Of a DNA stretch of 64,000 bases, positions 12,022 through 23,859 are shown piece by piece. A program made the translations under genes and the position numbers. This DNA comes from Basidiobolus meristosporus CBS 931.73 (Eukaryota; Basidiobolomycota; Basidiobolomycetes; Basidiobolales; Basidiobolaceae): the NCBI GenBank assembly GCA_002104905.1, contig MCFE01000120.1:62001-126000 (forward strand). Reading direction: 5' to 3'. Position 1 is the stretch's first letter; the number at the start of each line of letters is the position of its first letter. The notes below the pieces were generated by a model. It had not been told where the DNA came from. It made no database searches and worked only from the letters and a program-made list of their open reading frames with translations.

Positions 12022-13034
12022 GATCCCATAAAAAGGTCATCACAAAGTTAAAGTCCTGTGACTAAAAGGTACTGATCTTGTTGGGACACTGTCTGCAGAC
12101 CATTGAAAAATAACAGCACCCCAGATTTCACCAAAAAATTTGTCAAAATTTTTCATTGCAACAATGTATAAGTGGCTTTAGTTTGTTTCCCTGCCAATTT
12201 GCTCACTTTCTGATCCTGGACACTCTATTGCCTCCTACATTTGTGTGAATTGGTTGCTATTGCCTCTTTTTCACACCTCCTACCTCCTGACTGAACTGTT
12301 TCTCTTACTTTTCATGCGCACAAATTGATTTATTTCCATTGAAACTTCAGTTGTGCCTCATTTGCCAATTGTATTGACCTATATTTGTCTCTATACACCT
12401 CACTGATATTAAGCCCAACCCCACACTCAACAAGTAACCCCATTAAAATTGACCACTCCATAAGTATTTCTGCTGTAATGCTCTGGTTCCACAACTTTGC
12501 CCAGAACCCAACAGCTTTATGCTTCTGTTCATTCACTGGTTCCCACATGTCCTGGTCTTCAGCCAGTACTGCAAGGTCTAGCTTCTTATCTGCCAATCTT
12601 TGCAATAAATCCCTGCAATATTCCAGTGCATTTTCTTGAGCACTGCTTTTGAAGAAGAGCTGCAACCTCTTGGTGTGCCTATCAATGTTCAAAAACTCCA
12701 CTGAAGGCATTGTGATAGTCTTTCAATTTCTTGATGTTGTAGCCTTGTCTGTCAGTGGGATCTCCACTCTGTTAACAATGGAGGATGTGGAGGGTGTGGA
12801 GGCTGTGGTAGACAAATGCCTATTATAGCAAACTCATCCACCTTGCCTGAGTGTAGCTCAACCGGCTGCACTTCCAACTCTTGTGAAAACAGCTATTTTC
12901 TTGTTTGTACTTCTTCTTGGCTATGATGGGATTCAGTCTGTTCCTGGCTTGTGGCATTAATTGGCAAGACCTGCAGTTTTTTTTTATGCCTCCCTGTCTC
13001 AGGCTTGGGTAAATATTTTTTCCTTCATTACCGC

Positions 13035-13838
13035 TGTGGTAGGGTAAACATACCTCCCACAGACAAGTTTGCTCATATAGTCATTATGATATACTTATCC
13101 ATATTTTATCTTATCAGTATTATCCCATTTGTCTTTTGCCCATATTATCAGTATTATCCCCATGTGATGTTTACCCTGAATAGTTATTATCATTAGTTAT
13201 CCCAGATGCTATTCAGCTTTGTGATCAGTATATGTTTCTACATAAGGCAAGTACCTGCGTCAGTAACTGTGACACATGACCTAGGTCTGTGTTACCTTCC
13301 CTACCATTTCAATACTATATATGGTATTTCTGTGTTGCACAGGTTTCAGACTACTGATTCCTGATTGATTGAATATGCTGTGCCTTTTAGAACCTTCCAG
13401 GACATTATTGGTATATTTTTAGCTCATAGTGATGTCATTAAGAATTCCACTGATGCCTAGAATCTTCTAGAACCCTGTCATTAGTAATCACTTGGCAATC
13501 AGGAAAAGTATTTAAGGGAAAGCAATCCCTCATCAATACATCATCCCTTCTATCAGTAACACTTCTACCTTATTGATTAGCAGTTGATCACTGCACCTGC
13601 CTTCAACAGTTATCTCAGACCTGCCATCAAGGAGCTTTTCAGCGTAGTGCACAAGATACACAGAGGCCTTTGGAGACAGTTGGAGCACCTAGGAAGCTAG
13701 AGAAGCAGGAGCTTTTACCATAGTGAAATATTGACCAAGAGACCAGCAGTTTGGACACATAGGTGTATTGCACCCATCAGACACCTCACACACCTTGAGT
13801 TGTGTAGCTTCTCCCAGGAGTACCTCTACACTACCACA
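13035..13838 (+). repeat. LTR-Cp solo LTR, copy 1 (804 bp, TSD CCGC)
   Basis: Perfect 6-bp inverted ends TGTGGT...ACCACA are flanked by CCGC at 13031-13034 and 13839-13842. A copy of identical length is at 33827-34630. The right half resembles the inverted GypC LTR (shared stretches around the GTATATGGTATT box and TTTTAGAACCTTCCAGG), so it is a related subfamily. Confidence 0.9.
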
Positions 13839-14595
13839 CCGCCAGGTCTTTCACTGCTACTTTGTCTGAGTGCTTCCTGTAAAGAACCATGTTTTCTCCA
13901 AGATAAATTCTGCTGTGACACATGTGTTTTAGCCTGCTGGTCCCTTGCTGGCACTCTTCTGGCTACCTGACGTTTCTTTTCCACTTGCTTTGAGCCCTCA
14001 ACTGCAGTTGTGACAGGCTCCTGTAAAAGCAGCTGGTTTTTATCACTGTCAGGTCCTTCATGGCTACTTTGACTGGGTGCTTCTTGAGTAGTACTACACT
14101 TTTTCCTTGATAAATTTTGTGTGGTGCATCCATGTCTGCCTGCTTGTCCCTAATTTGCTCACTTCCTGCTACCTGATGTCTTTTTGATGCTTGTCTACGG
14201 CTTTTGGCCCTGCTTGTAATGGGCTCTTGAGGAAGCTGCTGGTTTTATGCCTTGGCACTCTTGTTCTCCAGCCTTTGATAGTTTCTGCTATTCTTAAGAT
14301 ACCTTCTTAGCATACCAGTGCTGGTACAAAATCTATTTGCCTGTTTGAATCCTGGATAATGCTCATGGAGCAAGTCAAGTGCATTCTGCTTGGCCTTGAG
14401 TTCCCAATGATCCCATGATAAGCCAGCCTCAGGTGATGGCATGCTAGACTTCTGATGGCCTCCTGTATATAAGCCCACTCTTCAATATTGCACTCAATGG
14501 CTTCACAGATCTTCAATATCATTTGACTTCTAGGCTTTGGTATAAACACCACATTGTCTCCCTCCCACACTATGATAGATTCCTCTGCGGGCAAT

Positions 14596-14787
14596 AGACT
14601 TGTTCCATGATTCCAGCTGATCATAGTGCACAATAGTGCCATAGCATGCCAGATGGTGCCTGATCATGCCACAGAGTGCCAGATGGTGCCATACAGTGCC
14701 AATTTGGGATCAAAATTGACAGGCATATGACTCTAAAATATCAAATTAATAACAAAATATACATCAATGGCACAAGGGAACAGGTCT
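14596..14787. mobile_element. MiteG copy 1 (192 bp TIR element, TSD AAT)
   Basis: The element starts AGACTTGTTCC and ends with GGAACAGGTCT, an imperfect terminal inverted repeat of about 11 bp. It is flanked by AAT at 14593-14595 and 14788-14790. Removing it restores alignment with the uninterrupted EnD accessory gene at 33140-33165. The core 14622-14701 is eight degenerate 10-bp repeats of the form NNNNRTGCCA. It has no coding capacity. Confidence 0.85.
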
Positions 14788-15419
14788 AATATCTTTGGGC
14801 ACTGTTGTTGTGCTTTAAAGGCTGTACAGTGTTTTGCTGCTGTTACATTCTGAAATGGCGCAGTTCTTGGCTGTGACACTGAGCTTCTTGAGTTCCTTCT
14901 TTACAGCAAAGATACTGCTTTCTCTACCTGGGATATTAATTGCTCTAAACGTATTATCTGCTCATCCTGTTACTGGGCTATTTCCAGATTTCTCTGGGCC
15001 ATTGCATCTATCCTATCAGACACTGCACCTAATTGCTTCATTAATGCTGTGGTATGAGCTGGCAACATACTTGCTAATATGGGTGGTAGTGATGTTATCT
15101 TGGCCACTTGTTGTTCCTCAACTGAGGGTACTGTGTTTACTACATTCTCATCTGCCTCAGCATACTGGTGAGCTTGTGACTCTGCAGAGATTCTCATTTG
15201 CCTACTTGACTGAGAGCCTGAGGAGTCTGCATTATTACCTTCAATGGGCACACTGTCCACAGGGCCTTTTTTGGATGTAGCCATGGTTGTAGCACCAAAT
15301 GTCAAAGCAAGCTGTTGTCCAACCATTCTTCTGTTGCTGTCAGCAGTAGGGCTGGGTTGAGAACCAGACAACTTTGCTTTGTTTTTTGGCAGCCTATGTA
15401 TGGAAGTGAGTAAAACCAA

Positions 15420-15617
15420 ACGTGAAATAGTGTTACATGTACATGTGTATGTGGTGCCACAACTTTATTTATAATGCTTACTATGGTGGGTCATCATTGA
15501 ATCATACATTCATATAGGTGCAATGTCTCAAATACCAGACTTTCTTAAGTTCACATGAGTATTGACCAAAAAGTGATTTAATATCATTATATTGTTGAAG
15601 GTCAAGCTGTTTGCCCC
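15420..15617. promoter_or_regulatory. EnD copy 1 head-to-head intergenic region
   Basis: This lies between the two divergent EnD genes. It contains an A/T-rich TTTATTTATAATGCTTACTATGG segment that is conserved, inverted, in copies 2 (near 32450) and 3 (near 37140). It is a candidate bidirectional promoter; no further elements were identified. Confidence 0.45.
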
Positions 15618-15824
15618 ATGGACAAGACTACTTTGACTCAACACTGGAAGAGAAGAGAAAAAAGACCATGTGGCTATTGTGGCAAGCCTCTCAGCCATGA
15701 TGCATGCAGACAGCATAGGAAGTATTACAAGGATCATGGCCAGTGTTTTGTCACCCAAGTCATATTTGACCATTCATTGGTCACTACTGTACCAATATTA
15801 TCTTGCTGGCTAGTTGATACCTCT
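15618..15824 (+). pseudogene. EnD copy 1 transposase N-terminus (truncated)
   Basis: The frame starts at ATG 15618 and encodes the Cys/His motif CGYCGKPLSHDACRQHRKYY, as in copies 2 and 3. At about 15824 it is fused to the oppositely oriented 3' end of another transposase copy, so the frame beyond that point (to 15905) is not transposase. Only the N-terminal putative DNA-binding motif is left. Confidence 0.7.
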
Positions 15825-17080
15825 TGCAAAGTTGCCATATACCTTGTATTGCTGGTAACATATGCATCTTGCAAGCATATGCTTGTTGCCACCACTTCTG
15901 CATGAAATACCTCATGTTTATCCCCAAAGAACTTTTAGGTATTTGCCAATATATTTCTGCTCCCTGCTGGATTCTGGTCCCCCATATAGGTGTGCTCCAT
16001 CACTTATTTGTGTGAATTCTTTATTGAATGGTGCAAAAATTGGCTTGCAACTAAGAGAAATCCGGTATACCTTGGAAGCATTCTGCTAATAGAGATAGTT
16101 TCTTGTTGCACCTAACCCAACTTTGCATTACTCAACTGATTACCCACACATTGGGGCTGCTTAGCTTCTTAGTGCCATAGGTATAAGTGTCCCACATGCA
16201 CATCTGTTGTCAGTATTTTACAACTCTTTCAGGCTGTCCTCTATGTGACAACTCATCATGTTCATGACAGGCTTGAAGGTAATTTTATTGATGAGATTGT
16301 GATATGGTAGTACCTACAACTTGACTTGTCTTCCTATCTCCCCACACATCTACTGCATAGGAAACTCCCAAAAGATGAAGCAAGGTCCACTATTCTCAAC
16401 ACACCAAGCAAGATGGAGTACAAATGGATACAGTAGCAGCAGAGTTCTACATGTTCAGCTATATGCATGTACTATAGTTGCTTGAATCCTGTCACAAACT
16501 GTTTGTACAAAAGCTGTAGATGTATCAAGTTGAAATTGGTGATTCCCTTCTGGATGTTTATTCCTACAATGTCCACATATAAATTCCAATGCTTCCAATG
16601 TACTCTCTGCAGAAATGGCTTTAGAAGGCCACTTAAAAATACACATATCCAGTTAATCCAGTACTTGCACTTGTATTGGTGTATATCTGTATGTATGCTG
16701 ATTGGAGCCCATGAGAAATACTTGGGATAGTGGATATTTTGTGATATCTTGCCAATTTTTTCAAATTTCTCTGGCATCTCAAAGGGCTCATTCAGCTTGA
16801 AATGCCCCTTGTACAACTTGGTCATCAGTAAAGGGATAATGTTGAAAAGCAAATGCATTGCTTCCAGTGCAAAGCTTTTGCACCAACCGGTACCTTTATC
16901 TTAAGTATCTCTAGTTTCTGATTAATTTCATATTCTGGCAAATGGCTCATAGCTAGCCAACTTTTGTATAATTGCATGCCAACTTCTGTGCATTGTTTCT
17001 GCCAAAAGATTATGTTTTTAGTATAGGTGCTTGGGTAACAATAATGTGTGTCAGTTATGGAGTAAGTCCCCTGGACCCTA
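15825..17080 (-). pseudogene. EnD transposase C-terminal fragment
   Basis: The minus strand matches the C-terminal half of the EnD transposase at 23870-25140. The best frame, 16472-16858, reads FEMPEKFEKIGK, then IHQYKCKYWINWI and a helical tail. This corresponds to the stretch of Tnp2-type fungal transposases that follows the DTPA...CxxC core. The CxxC-to-TYYYP region lies near 17000-17080 but is frameshifted. It is truncated at about 17080 and fused at 15825 to the N-terminus of copy 1. Confidence 0.65.
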
Positions 17081-17430
17081 TGAAAAATAACTTGGTGCTG
17101 CTAGTGGATCCAATCCAGACCCGCCATCAGGATCCCATTGAGAGACAATCATAATACCAGCAGCTTGGAATTAGTAACCCTCCTTACATTTGTTCAAGTC
17201 AGTGTTTTGCTAATCATGCAACCAACTAAAGGGATAAAACTTGACAATATTTTATTGGTGCTATGAAAAAATTAATATGGTATTGTTGTGGTCTTTTAGC
17301 ACTCTATAACTATTTTAAGTGGATCCAGTTGGCCAGGACATCCAATTACCTTATATGGCAAGAAATGTGATGGTACTTTGATGGCCTCACAGAAAGACTC
17401 TGATAGTATTATAATGGCAGTTTGACAGCC
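17081..17430. other. Unassigned segment left of GypB copy B1
   Basis: I could not assign this segment to a family. It continues beyond B1 at 23607, because the 5 bp CAGCC is duplicated on both sides of that insertion. No open frame of interest is visible. Confidence 0.3.
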
Positions 17431-18124
17431 TGTTGTATCCAAGAGAAAAGTGAAATAAAACTCTTGAATGAGTTAACTGAACCCAAGTGACAACTAAGTG
17501 CAGAATCTTAGAATTGTCAAGCGTAACAGAAATATTAGCAGGGAAGTTCTGGTCTAATACTGGTTTTGTATGTAGCTGAGTTGGGCTATAAATGCAACAG
17601 AGTTGGTTTGCTATACAGGCTAGGCTTGGTGTTCTTGGGAATGCTAGATATGCTAAGCTTGGGTGAAAACTAGAACAGAATTGCTGAATTCTTAATTTTG
17701 CTAAGGCACAATCTTAATTTTGTTGAGACACACACTAAACCAAATGGTTCAGTAATCTTTATATGTTTCTGATCAAGTGGAATCAGTGGGCGCTAAGAGA
17801 CTGGACTAATTGAAATCTGTTGTGGTGTTGATAGGTGCATAAGATAAATGGAAATTTGCATCATTAACCAGCTGATGTCTTGGCAACTGCTAGGTGGTTG
17901 GATATATCTTGGATGACTAATCCGTTGGAAAGGCTTAGCAGATTAGTTGAGGACGTAATCACCACATGAGAATTGATCAGGTGTGACAGCTTAGAAATAG
18001 CTTTGGAGAAGTGATAGAATAAACCATAACCAGGATTTGTTATATTGGGTTAAGGAGAATCAGTAAGGGTACAAGATTTCTAACAGAGTGAAATTGGCTA
18101 AGTTTTATATGTTGATGCATAACA
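17431..18124 (-). repeat. GypB B1 3' LTR
   Basis: About 694 bp, TGTTGTATCC...GATGCATAACA, homologous to LTRs at 22908-23606, 25894-26593 and 31097-31794. Confidence 0.88.
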
Positions 18125-20043
18125 TCACTTGCTCCTGGGTGAGGAGTTTTCCAATACCCTCTGGGTTCCCCTGCAGCTCCAACACTGATCAATGATGGCA
18201 ACATCTTCATAGTTGTTGTATGGTTCCCAGGTATTGTGTTTGGCATCATAACTTTTCCACTTGATTAAATAAAGGCACTTAGGTTCTTCTTCATCATGGT
18301 CAACAATAGCTTCAACTTTATAGGATCCATAAGTTACTGGGTCTTGAGATATAAGCCTGAGTGAAGAATGTGGAAGGTTTTTGGGTAGCAGTGCTCAAGT
18401 ATTGTCCTGAAGTACAAGAAATCCTCTGGTGGTACATCTGACAAATTTGAATGGGTCTTCACACTTAGGGTCAAGTTTAGATTGTTGGATTGGGTCTAGT
18501 GTCATGACATATGACCCATCAGGGAAACTGCTGTTCCTGTGTCTTGATGCGTATGTTGAAGTCATCTTTTGCTGTGAGGTCTTACTTCTGGCACTAATTG
18601 CTTGGTAGATAATGTTGGTAAGGTACCCAATCCGGTTCTTTAGCTTATATGTATTTAACTTTGCTAACTCTGTGTTCTGGTAGTCTCCAAAGTGGTTGAA
18701 TTTTTTCCAAACATCAACAAAAATAGCATCATCAATGTAGAGCAGCAATTTTGGTGTTGATAGCATACTCCATTGTTGAAATGTACTTGTCCCAAATCTT
18801 CTTGATACTTCTGATAAATTTCTGGATGATGTCCACTGAGGTCTAAACATGTCTTTCAGCAAGGCCATTAGCTTTGGGATGATAGGGAGTGATCAGATGG
18901 TGATCAGTGAGGCTATTCTGGCAAAGGACTTTGATCAGGTGATTCACAAATTCTGTTCCATTATCCAATTGAATCACCTTTGGGAATCCCAATAGGCAGA
19001 AGAGCTTGATTAGTGCTTGCGCAATAATGGCAGCATACTTGTCTGGGATAGCTTTGAGGAAGACAAAATTTGTGCAGACATCCACAGTTACAAAGAGGTA
19101 GGGATTACCATCATCACTAGTGGTGAAAGGTCCAGTTTGATCAATTGCTATGTGATCCTTGGAAGGCCTTCATGGATGGGACTCACAGGGTGAAACCCAT
19201 GTAGGCTGATATTGTAAAGCTGACATTCTCTGCAAGACTTGACAAGCTCTAGGCAGTCAGCTTTGATATTTGGCCAGTGATATCCATCATAGTGTAGCTT
19301 CTTCATAAGTGTGCTAGCTCTAAAGTGGCCAAGCAAATGACTCCTCTCTATCAATGTTTTTCTTTCATTGGCATGTGGGATACTCCAAGTTGCTGAATCC
19401 AGTTGAGGAATTATTTTGGAAGCTGTAGTGAGCTTACTGATTGCGTCAGTAATCATATTTCCCTCCCAAGGTGAAGTTGTGAAATGTCTTGAAAGATGGT
19501 CAGGCAGGATGTTGAAGATTCCTGGGCAATGAATAACTGTGTATTCATAATCAAGTAGAGAATCAAGCCAGTTGGTAAGCATTGGAGTCAGAATCTTTTG
19601 AGTATGGATATAGATGAGGGCTTGGTGGTCTGTGTACAAAGTAAAAGGGTTATTCCATAAGTACTGATGAAACTTCTTCAAGGCAAAGACTACAGCAAGT
19701 AGCTCCTTCTTGGTGGCAGAGTAGTTTTGCTCAGCAGGTTGTAGGGATCTGGCTTGGAAAGAGATCCAGTGAGGCCAATTTTGGTCTTCATACTGGTATA
19801 GGACCAGTGAGGTAGATATTGGTCTTCATCATGGTAAAGGATAGCTCCTAACCCAACATTAGAGGCATCTGTAGGAGCAACTAAAGTCTTAGTAAAGTCT
19901 GGGTAGGATAGGGTGGGTGCTGGAGGGAGTAACTGGCAGAGTAACTCAAATTCTTGGTCATGAGCCTTGTTCCAGGCTGAGGGAAGTCTAGGACTATGGT
20001 GTAGTGCATCTAATGGGGCACTCAAAGAGAACATGAGAGGTAT

Positions 20044-21126
20044 TGTGGTAATGGAAAGTATTCCATTACTGTAATATTTCTAAACCAATATGGCACTAAT
20101 TTCATTATTTTGCTTTTTGCTATTGTAACACACAAGTGAAAGATCCAGAATTTCCAACTTTGCAGGACAAATGCACCAGACCCTGACAAGCAATCCACCC
20201 AAGAATATTATGTCATACAGAATACATAGTAGCCAGCACATGTTTCAAATTACAGCTCATTTGAAGCAGTACCTAGAGAGTTATGACCAAAGGAGTCCAA
20301 TTGTTATATATATTATGCCTTATTGCTAGGATTACTCCGGTGACTTTGATCATGCGTAACTTCCAAACCAGCCAATGAAATCACTTGTGATTTTCACAGG
20401 AGCTGCACCTATGTCTGATCTGCCCCACTGCAAATTTTAGATTTGTATCATGTGTATTGCTTGTGCAATCACACAAAACCTTGATCCTTCAGAGTTTTAA
20501 TATATTTGACTTCCCCAGCTGAAAAATAAAGGGAGAGCCTCTCTTTCCAGAATCTCCACACTACAATTACAAGCTTAAAGGTCTTAAGATTTCCCCTGCA
20601 TCACTTGCACTGTTGAGTATTCTGACTTTGACTGGTACTACATCAGTAAAGAGTTTGCAAAGCACACAGGAATCCAATCTGAGTTCTACAAGAAACTACC
20701 ACTTTTCTGTTGGAAAAGTCCCCTCTAAGAAATCCCTTTACTCTAAAGACACCCCTGTACTTTAAAGACCCCTTTAGAGACTTCTACAACACACCCCTAT
20801 AGGTTAAAGGGGAGTTCAGAATTTCCATATCAGGAATTATTTTTTTCAGAAAGGAAAGTGACTTCCAAAGAAGGAAGAGTTACTATCAAAGTAAATAAGC
20901 CCATTAGTCAACAGAAGGTCAAAACACTGCTGTAGAAGTGATAAACACTGCCTATAGTATATTTTAAGCCCAAGATTGAGGAAATTAGTGACAGTCATAT
21001 CTTCTATCGGTATATCAAACTCCCAATAAACTATTCCAGTATTTGCATACTGGAAGTTGTTGTATATTGTTGATTAGCCTCTAAATTGTAGAACAAGCCC
21101 CAAACTAATCACAATACAACACAACA
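20044..21126 (-). repeat. LTR-E solo LTR, copy 2 (1083 bp, inverted)
   Basis: The sequence TGTGGTAATGG...ACACAACA is the reverse complement of LTR-E. Flanks are GTAT (20040-20043) and GAAT (21127-21130), a 4-bp duplication with one change. Removing it restores the B2 sequence at about 28445-28455. It has fewer AAAGGGG-type motifs than copies 1 and 3. Confidence 0.85.
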
Positions 21127-21271
21127 GAATGTGTTCCCTGAAATAGTTGAAAACTCCAAGATAATGTTGGAGTTGCTTGGTACTAGTGGGTTTTGGCCAT
21201 TCAGGAATATTGACCAATTTGAAAGGGTCAAGCTGGTAGCCATCTGGTGTGACAATGAATCCAAGTAGATT

Positions 21272-21482
21272 AGACTTGTTCCATTGTGCCATTGATCATA
21301 GTGCCAGCAAGTGCTGCATATTTTGTTATTAATTTGATATTTTAGGGTCATATGCATGTCAATTTTGATCCCAAGTTGGCACTGTATGGCACTATCTGGC
21401 ACTCTGTGGCATGATCAGGCACCATCTGGCATGCTATGGCACTATTGGGCACTATGATCAGCTGGAATGATGGAACAAGTCC
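21272..21482. mobile_element. MiteG copy 2 (211 bp, TSD ATT)
   Basis: The ends are AGACTTGTTCC and GGAACAAGTCC, with ATT at 21269-21271 and 21483-21485. The uninterrupted GypB copy at about 28590-28605 has the single site. Bases 21377-21456 are eight consecutive 10-mers of the type TGGCACTNNN. No coding capacity. Confidence 0.88.
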
Positions 21483-22907
21483 ATTGACTTTGAGGCAAGC
21501 AAAACCGCACTTTATCAGCATTAAGAATCAGTCCAGCAGCTGTCAGTCTATTGTTTACATCAGTGACATGGGCTGCATGATCAGCACATTTGTGGAAAAT
21601 ATGATGACATCATCAACAACTACTAAGGTGTTTGGTGCATTCTTGAGTATTGAAGTCATAACTCTCTGGAACTTGCTGGTAAGTGTCTTTAGGCCAAAGG
21701 GAGCTCCATGAAACATCCATTGCTTATTAGTCCAGGTAAAGGCAGTCTTACGCTGACAATCAGGATGGATTTGGAATTAGTGATATGCATCCTTCAAATT
21801 CAATTTGGAGAATACCTTTGCACATAATAGTGAGGAAAAGATATCCTGGATTCTTGAAGTTGGAAATTTATCATCTTGAACAAGTTTGTTCATAGGTCTA
21901 GGGTCCAAACATGGTCTCTTCAGAGTTATATTTCCATTTGCATCTTTCTTGGGTGCATGCGTCAAAGGGCTGTTGAATGTTGTGTTGAGAGGGGCTTGAA
22001 TGATAATTCCATTGTCAGCATATTTTTGGACTACTTCATCAACTAAGTGTTTACAAGAATATGGAGTTGGGTATTGCCATCTCCATGCTGACTCAGCAGG
22101 TGGGGTTTCAAGTGCAACAATGCATTCTGAGATGGTGCTCAGTAAGCAATGGATTGTCATCACTAACTCCAGCTAGTCTCATTTGTCTCTGGAATCTATC
22201 ACAGAAGTATTGCACAGATTCACCTCTTTGCATTTTTAGTTTTCCATAAGTTGCAGTTTAGATGTGGTTTCTTAAGGGGATCTTCAAAATGGCTGCAAAA
22301 GAGGTTCTGGGCAACTTTCCATGTACTATTGGAAGGAATGTTCACCACAACCCAGTCAGCATCTTACATGGTGTAACACAGAGGCAGAAGTCCAGCCAAA
22401 TTGGTGTCAGGGTCTAGCTGGTGCCCAGCCAAGACATGACTAAGCTTGTAAAGAAACTCAGTAAGACTCTTTATGGCATTGGCTCCTTCAGCATCAAGAG
22501 GCAAGGATCTTGGCACAACAACCAGGGCAGGTCTAGATGAAGATGTTAATCTGGAGGATCCAAAGGCATGACTTCTTGGTGGCTGATGCAGAGCAAGGCT
22601 TGCTGGATTTTCAGTGCTGTCAATTGCAATGGCAACATTCTCCAGGGCTTCTTTGATAATTCCAATTTCATCTTGGTAACCAGAAATGACTACAAGAAGT
22701 TCATCTCTACAATGATTGTCAGATCTTGTCTTGGTAAGCTTGGAGTGCTCAAGCATCAAAGTGTTTCTTTCATACATGATGTTTCAAGCTGATCAGTTTG
22801 TTCTTCCTGATTTCTGCAGGCCTCTTGCAGCATAGAACAACTTGGATTGCTTGCTGCTGAGGACATATTGTAAAGGGGTTGAATGTAATGGAATCCAACA
22901 AAAAAAA

Positions 22908-23606
22908 AGTTGTATCCAAGAGAAAAGTGAAATAAAACTTTTGAATGAGTTAACAGTACCTAAGTGAGAACTAAGTGCAGAATCTTAGAATTATCAAGGG
23001 TGACAGAAATATTAGCAGAGAGGTTCTGGTCTAATATTGGTTTTGTATGGAGTTGAGTTGGGCTATAAATGCAACAGAGTTGGCTTGCCATAGAGGCTAG
23101 GCTTGGTGTTCTTGGGAACACTAGATATGCTAGGCTTGGGTGGAAACTAGAACAGAATTTCTGAATTCTTAGTTTTGCTGAGGCACAATTGTAATTTTGT
23201 TGAGACACACACTAAACCAAAAAGTTCAGTATTCTTTATTTATATTTTACTGAGCAAGTGGATTTAGTAGGTGCCAAGAGACTGGACTAATTGCAATCTG
23301 ATTGGGTGTTGATAGGTGCATAAGATGAATGAAAAATTGCATCATTAGCCAGCTGATGTCTTGGCAACTACTCAGTGGTTGGATGGTTCTCAGATGACTA
23401 ATCCTTTAAAAAGGCTTAGCATATTAGTTGAGGACGTAATTACCACATGAGAATTGATCAGGTGTGACAGCTTAAAAATAGCTTCTGAGAAGTGATAGAA
23501 TAAACCATAATAGGGATTAGTTTTATTGGGTTAGGAAAAATCAGTTAGGGTACTAGATCTTCTAACAGAGTGTAATTGGCTAAGCTTTAAATGTTGACAA
23601 ACAACA
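22908..23606 (-). repeat. GypB B1 5' LTR
   Basis: About 699 bp; the first T is changed (AGTTGTATCC), and it ends ACAACA followed by the target duplication CAGCC. It carries the promoter region of B1 on the minus strand. Confidence 0.88.
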
Positions 23607-23859
23607 CAGCCTACCGCTGGTCTGTATAATGCTACCATACCAATTTTCCTAATGATATATGCTTTTTCTACCTCCTCTTGTGCAACTCATATATTCCAAT
23701 GTAGTATCACCCTTGTTTATTTGCTTTACCACTACTACTATGGGTATTCCGCCTATTGTTTGAATCAAAAAAACTGTGGCCTCCTGCTTACCTACCTCTA
23801 CAAATGCACACACCCGCCACAATTGGCATGCTTCTATCACCTCAACTTTACAGCTTTTG
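23607..23859. other. Unassigned segment right of B1
   Basis: This continues the segment at 17081-17430 across the B1 insertion. A minus-strand frame at 23649-23840 has hydrophobic stretches but no motif I recognise; it may be the downstream part of the EnD transposase gene. Confidence 0.3.

Larger units (their letters stand above)
12026..15419 (-). pseudogene. EnD copy 1 accessory gene, interrupted
   Basis: This is the leftward, divergently transcribed partner of the EnD transposase; function unknown. Pieces in order: N-terminal 15419-14970 (serine-rich, then TALMKQLGAVSDRIDAMAQR, a possible coiled coil), the conserved core IIVWEGDNVVFIPKP at about 14577, the YPGFKQANRF...LKNSRNYQR block at 14245-14400, a basic repeat region, and the C-terminal block SVEFLNIDRHTKRLQLFFKS...LLQRLADKKLDLAV at 12330-12710, ending at a stop. 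MiteG (14596-14787) and an LTR-Cp (13035-13838) are inserted in it, each with clean target duplications. Several stops show it is dead. I match it to no known family; homologues in copies 2 and 3 show it is a constant part of EnD. Confidence 0.75.
18125..22866 (-). pseudogene. GypB B1 Gag-Pol pseudogene with C-terminal chromodomain
   Basis: The minus-strand frame starts at ATG 22864-22866. Gag occupies about 22866-22150. RT begins near 22163 (KLNLKDAYH) and continues to about 21130 around the insertions. RNase H covers 20034-19500, with the tether ending CPGIFNILPDHLSR. Integrase covers about 19400-18400, with a CREC zinc half, LDNGTEFVNHL and NGLAERHV. The C-terminus near 18300-18180 reads LYLIKWKSYD...NTWEPYNNYEDVA, a chromodomain, which in chromoviruses directs integration to marked chromatin. 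Protease and the Gag zinc knuckle are missing because of a deletion at about 22125-22143. Frameshifts and stops are scattered, so it is inactive. Confidence 0.88.
17431..23606 (-). mobile_element. GypB copy B1, full-length chromovirus-type Ty3/gypsy, nested insertions
   Basis: The element is bounded by LTRs at 17431-18124 and 22908-23606 and by a 5-bp target duplication CAGCC (17426-17430 and 23607-23611). Coding is on the minus strand. An LTR-E (20044-21126) and a MiteG (21272-21482) are inserted in it. It also carries an internal deletion of about 1.1 kb relative to copy B2. Confidence 0.92.

Noticed and set aside
12951-13196. Hydrophobic 81-codon frame that looks like a membrane protein
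   Set aside because: It lies in the LTR-Cp repeat and recurs at 33840-33980; it is a by-product of A/T-rich LTR sequence.
14596-14787. MiteG as a non-autonomous derivative of EnD
   Set aside because: Its ends are AGACTTGTTCC, not CACTA/CACTG, and the ends of EnD were not found, so the link cannot be supported.
21361-21460. CRISPR-like array
   Set aside because: The 10-bp units are contiguous, degenerate and inside a MITE; there are no spacers and no cas genes.
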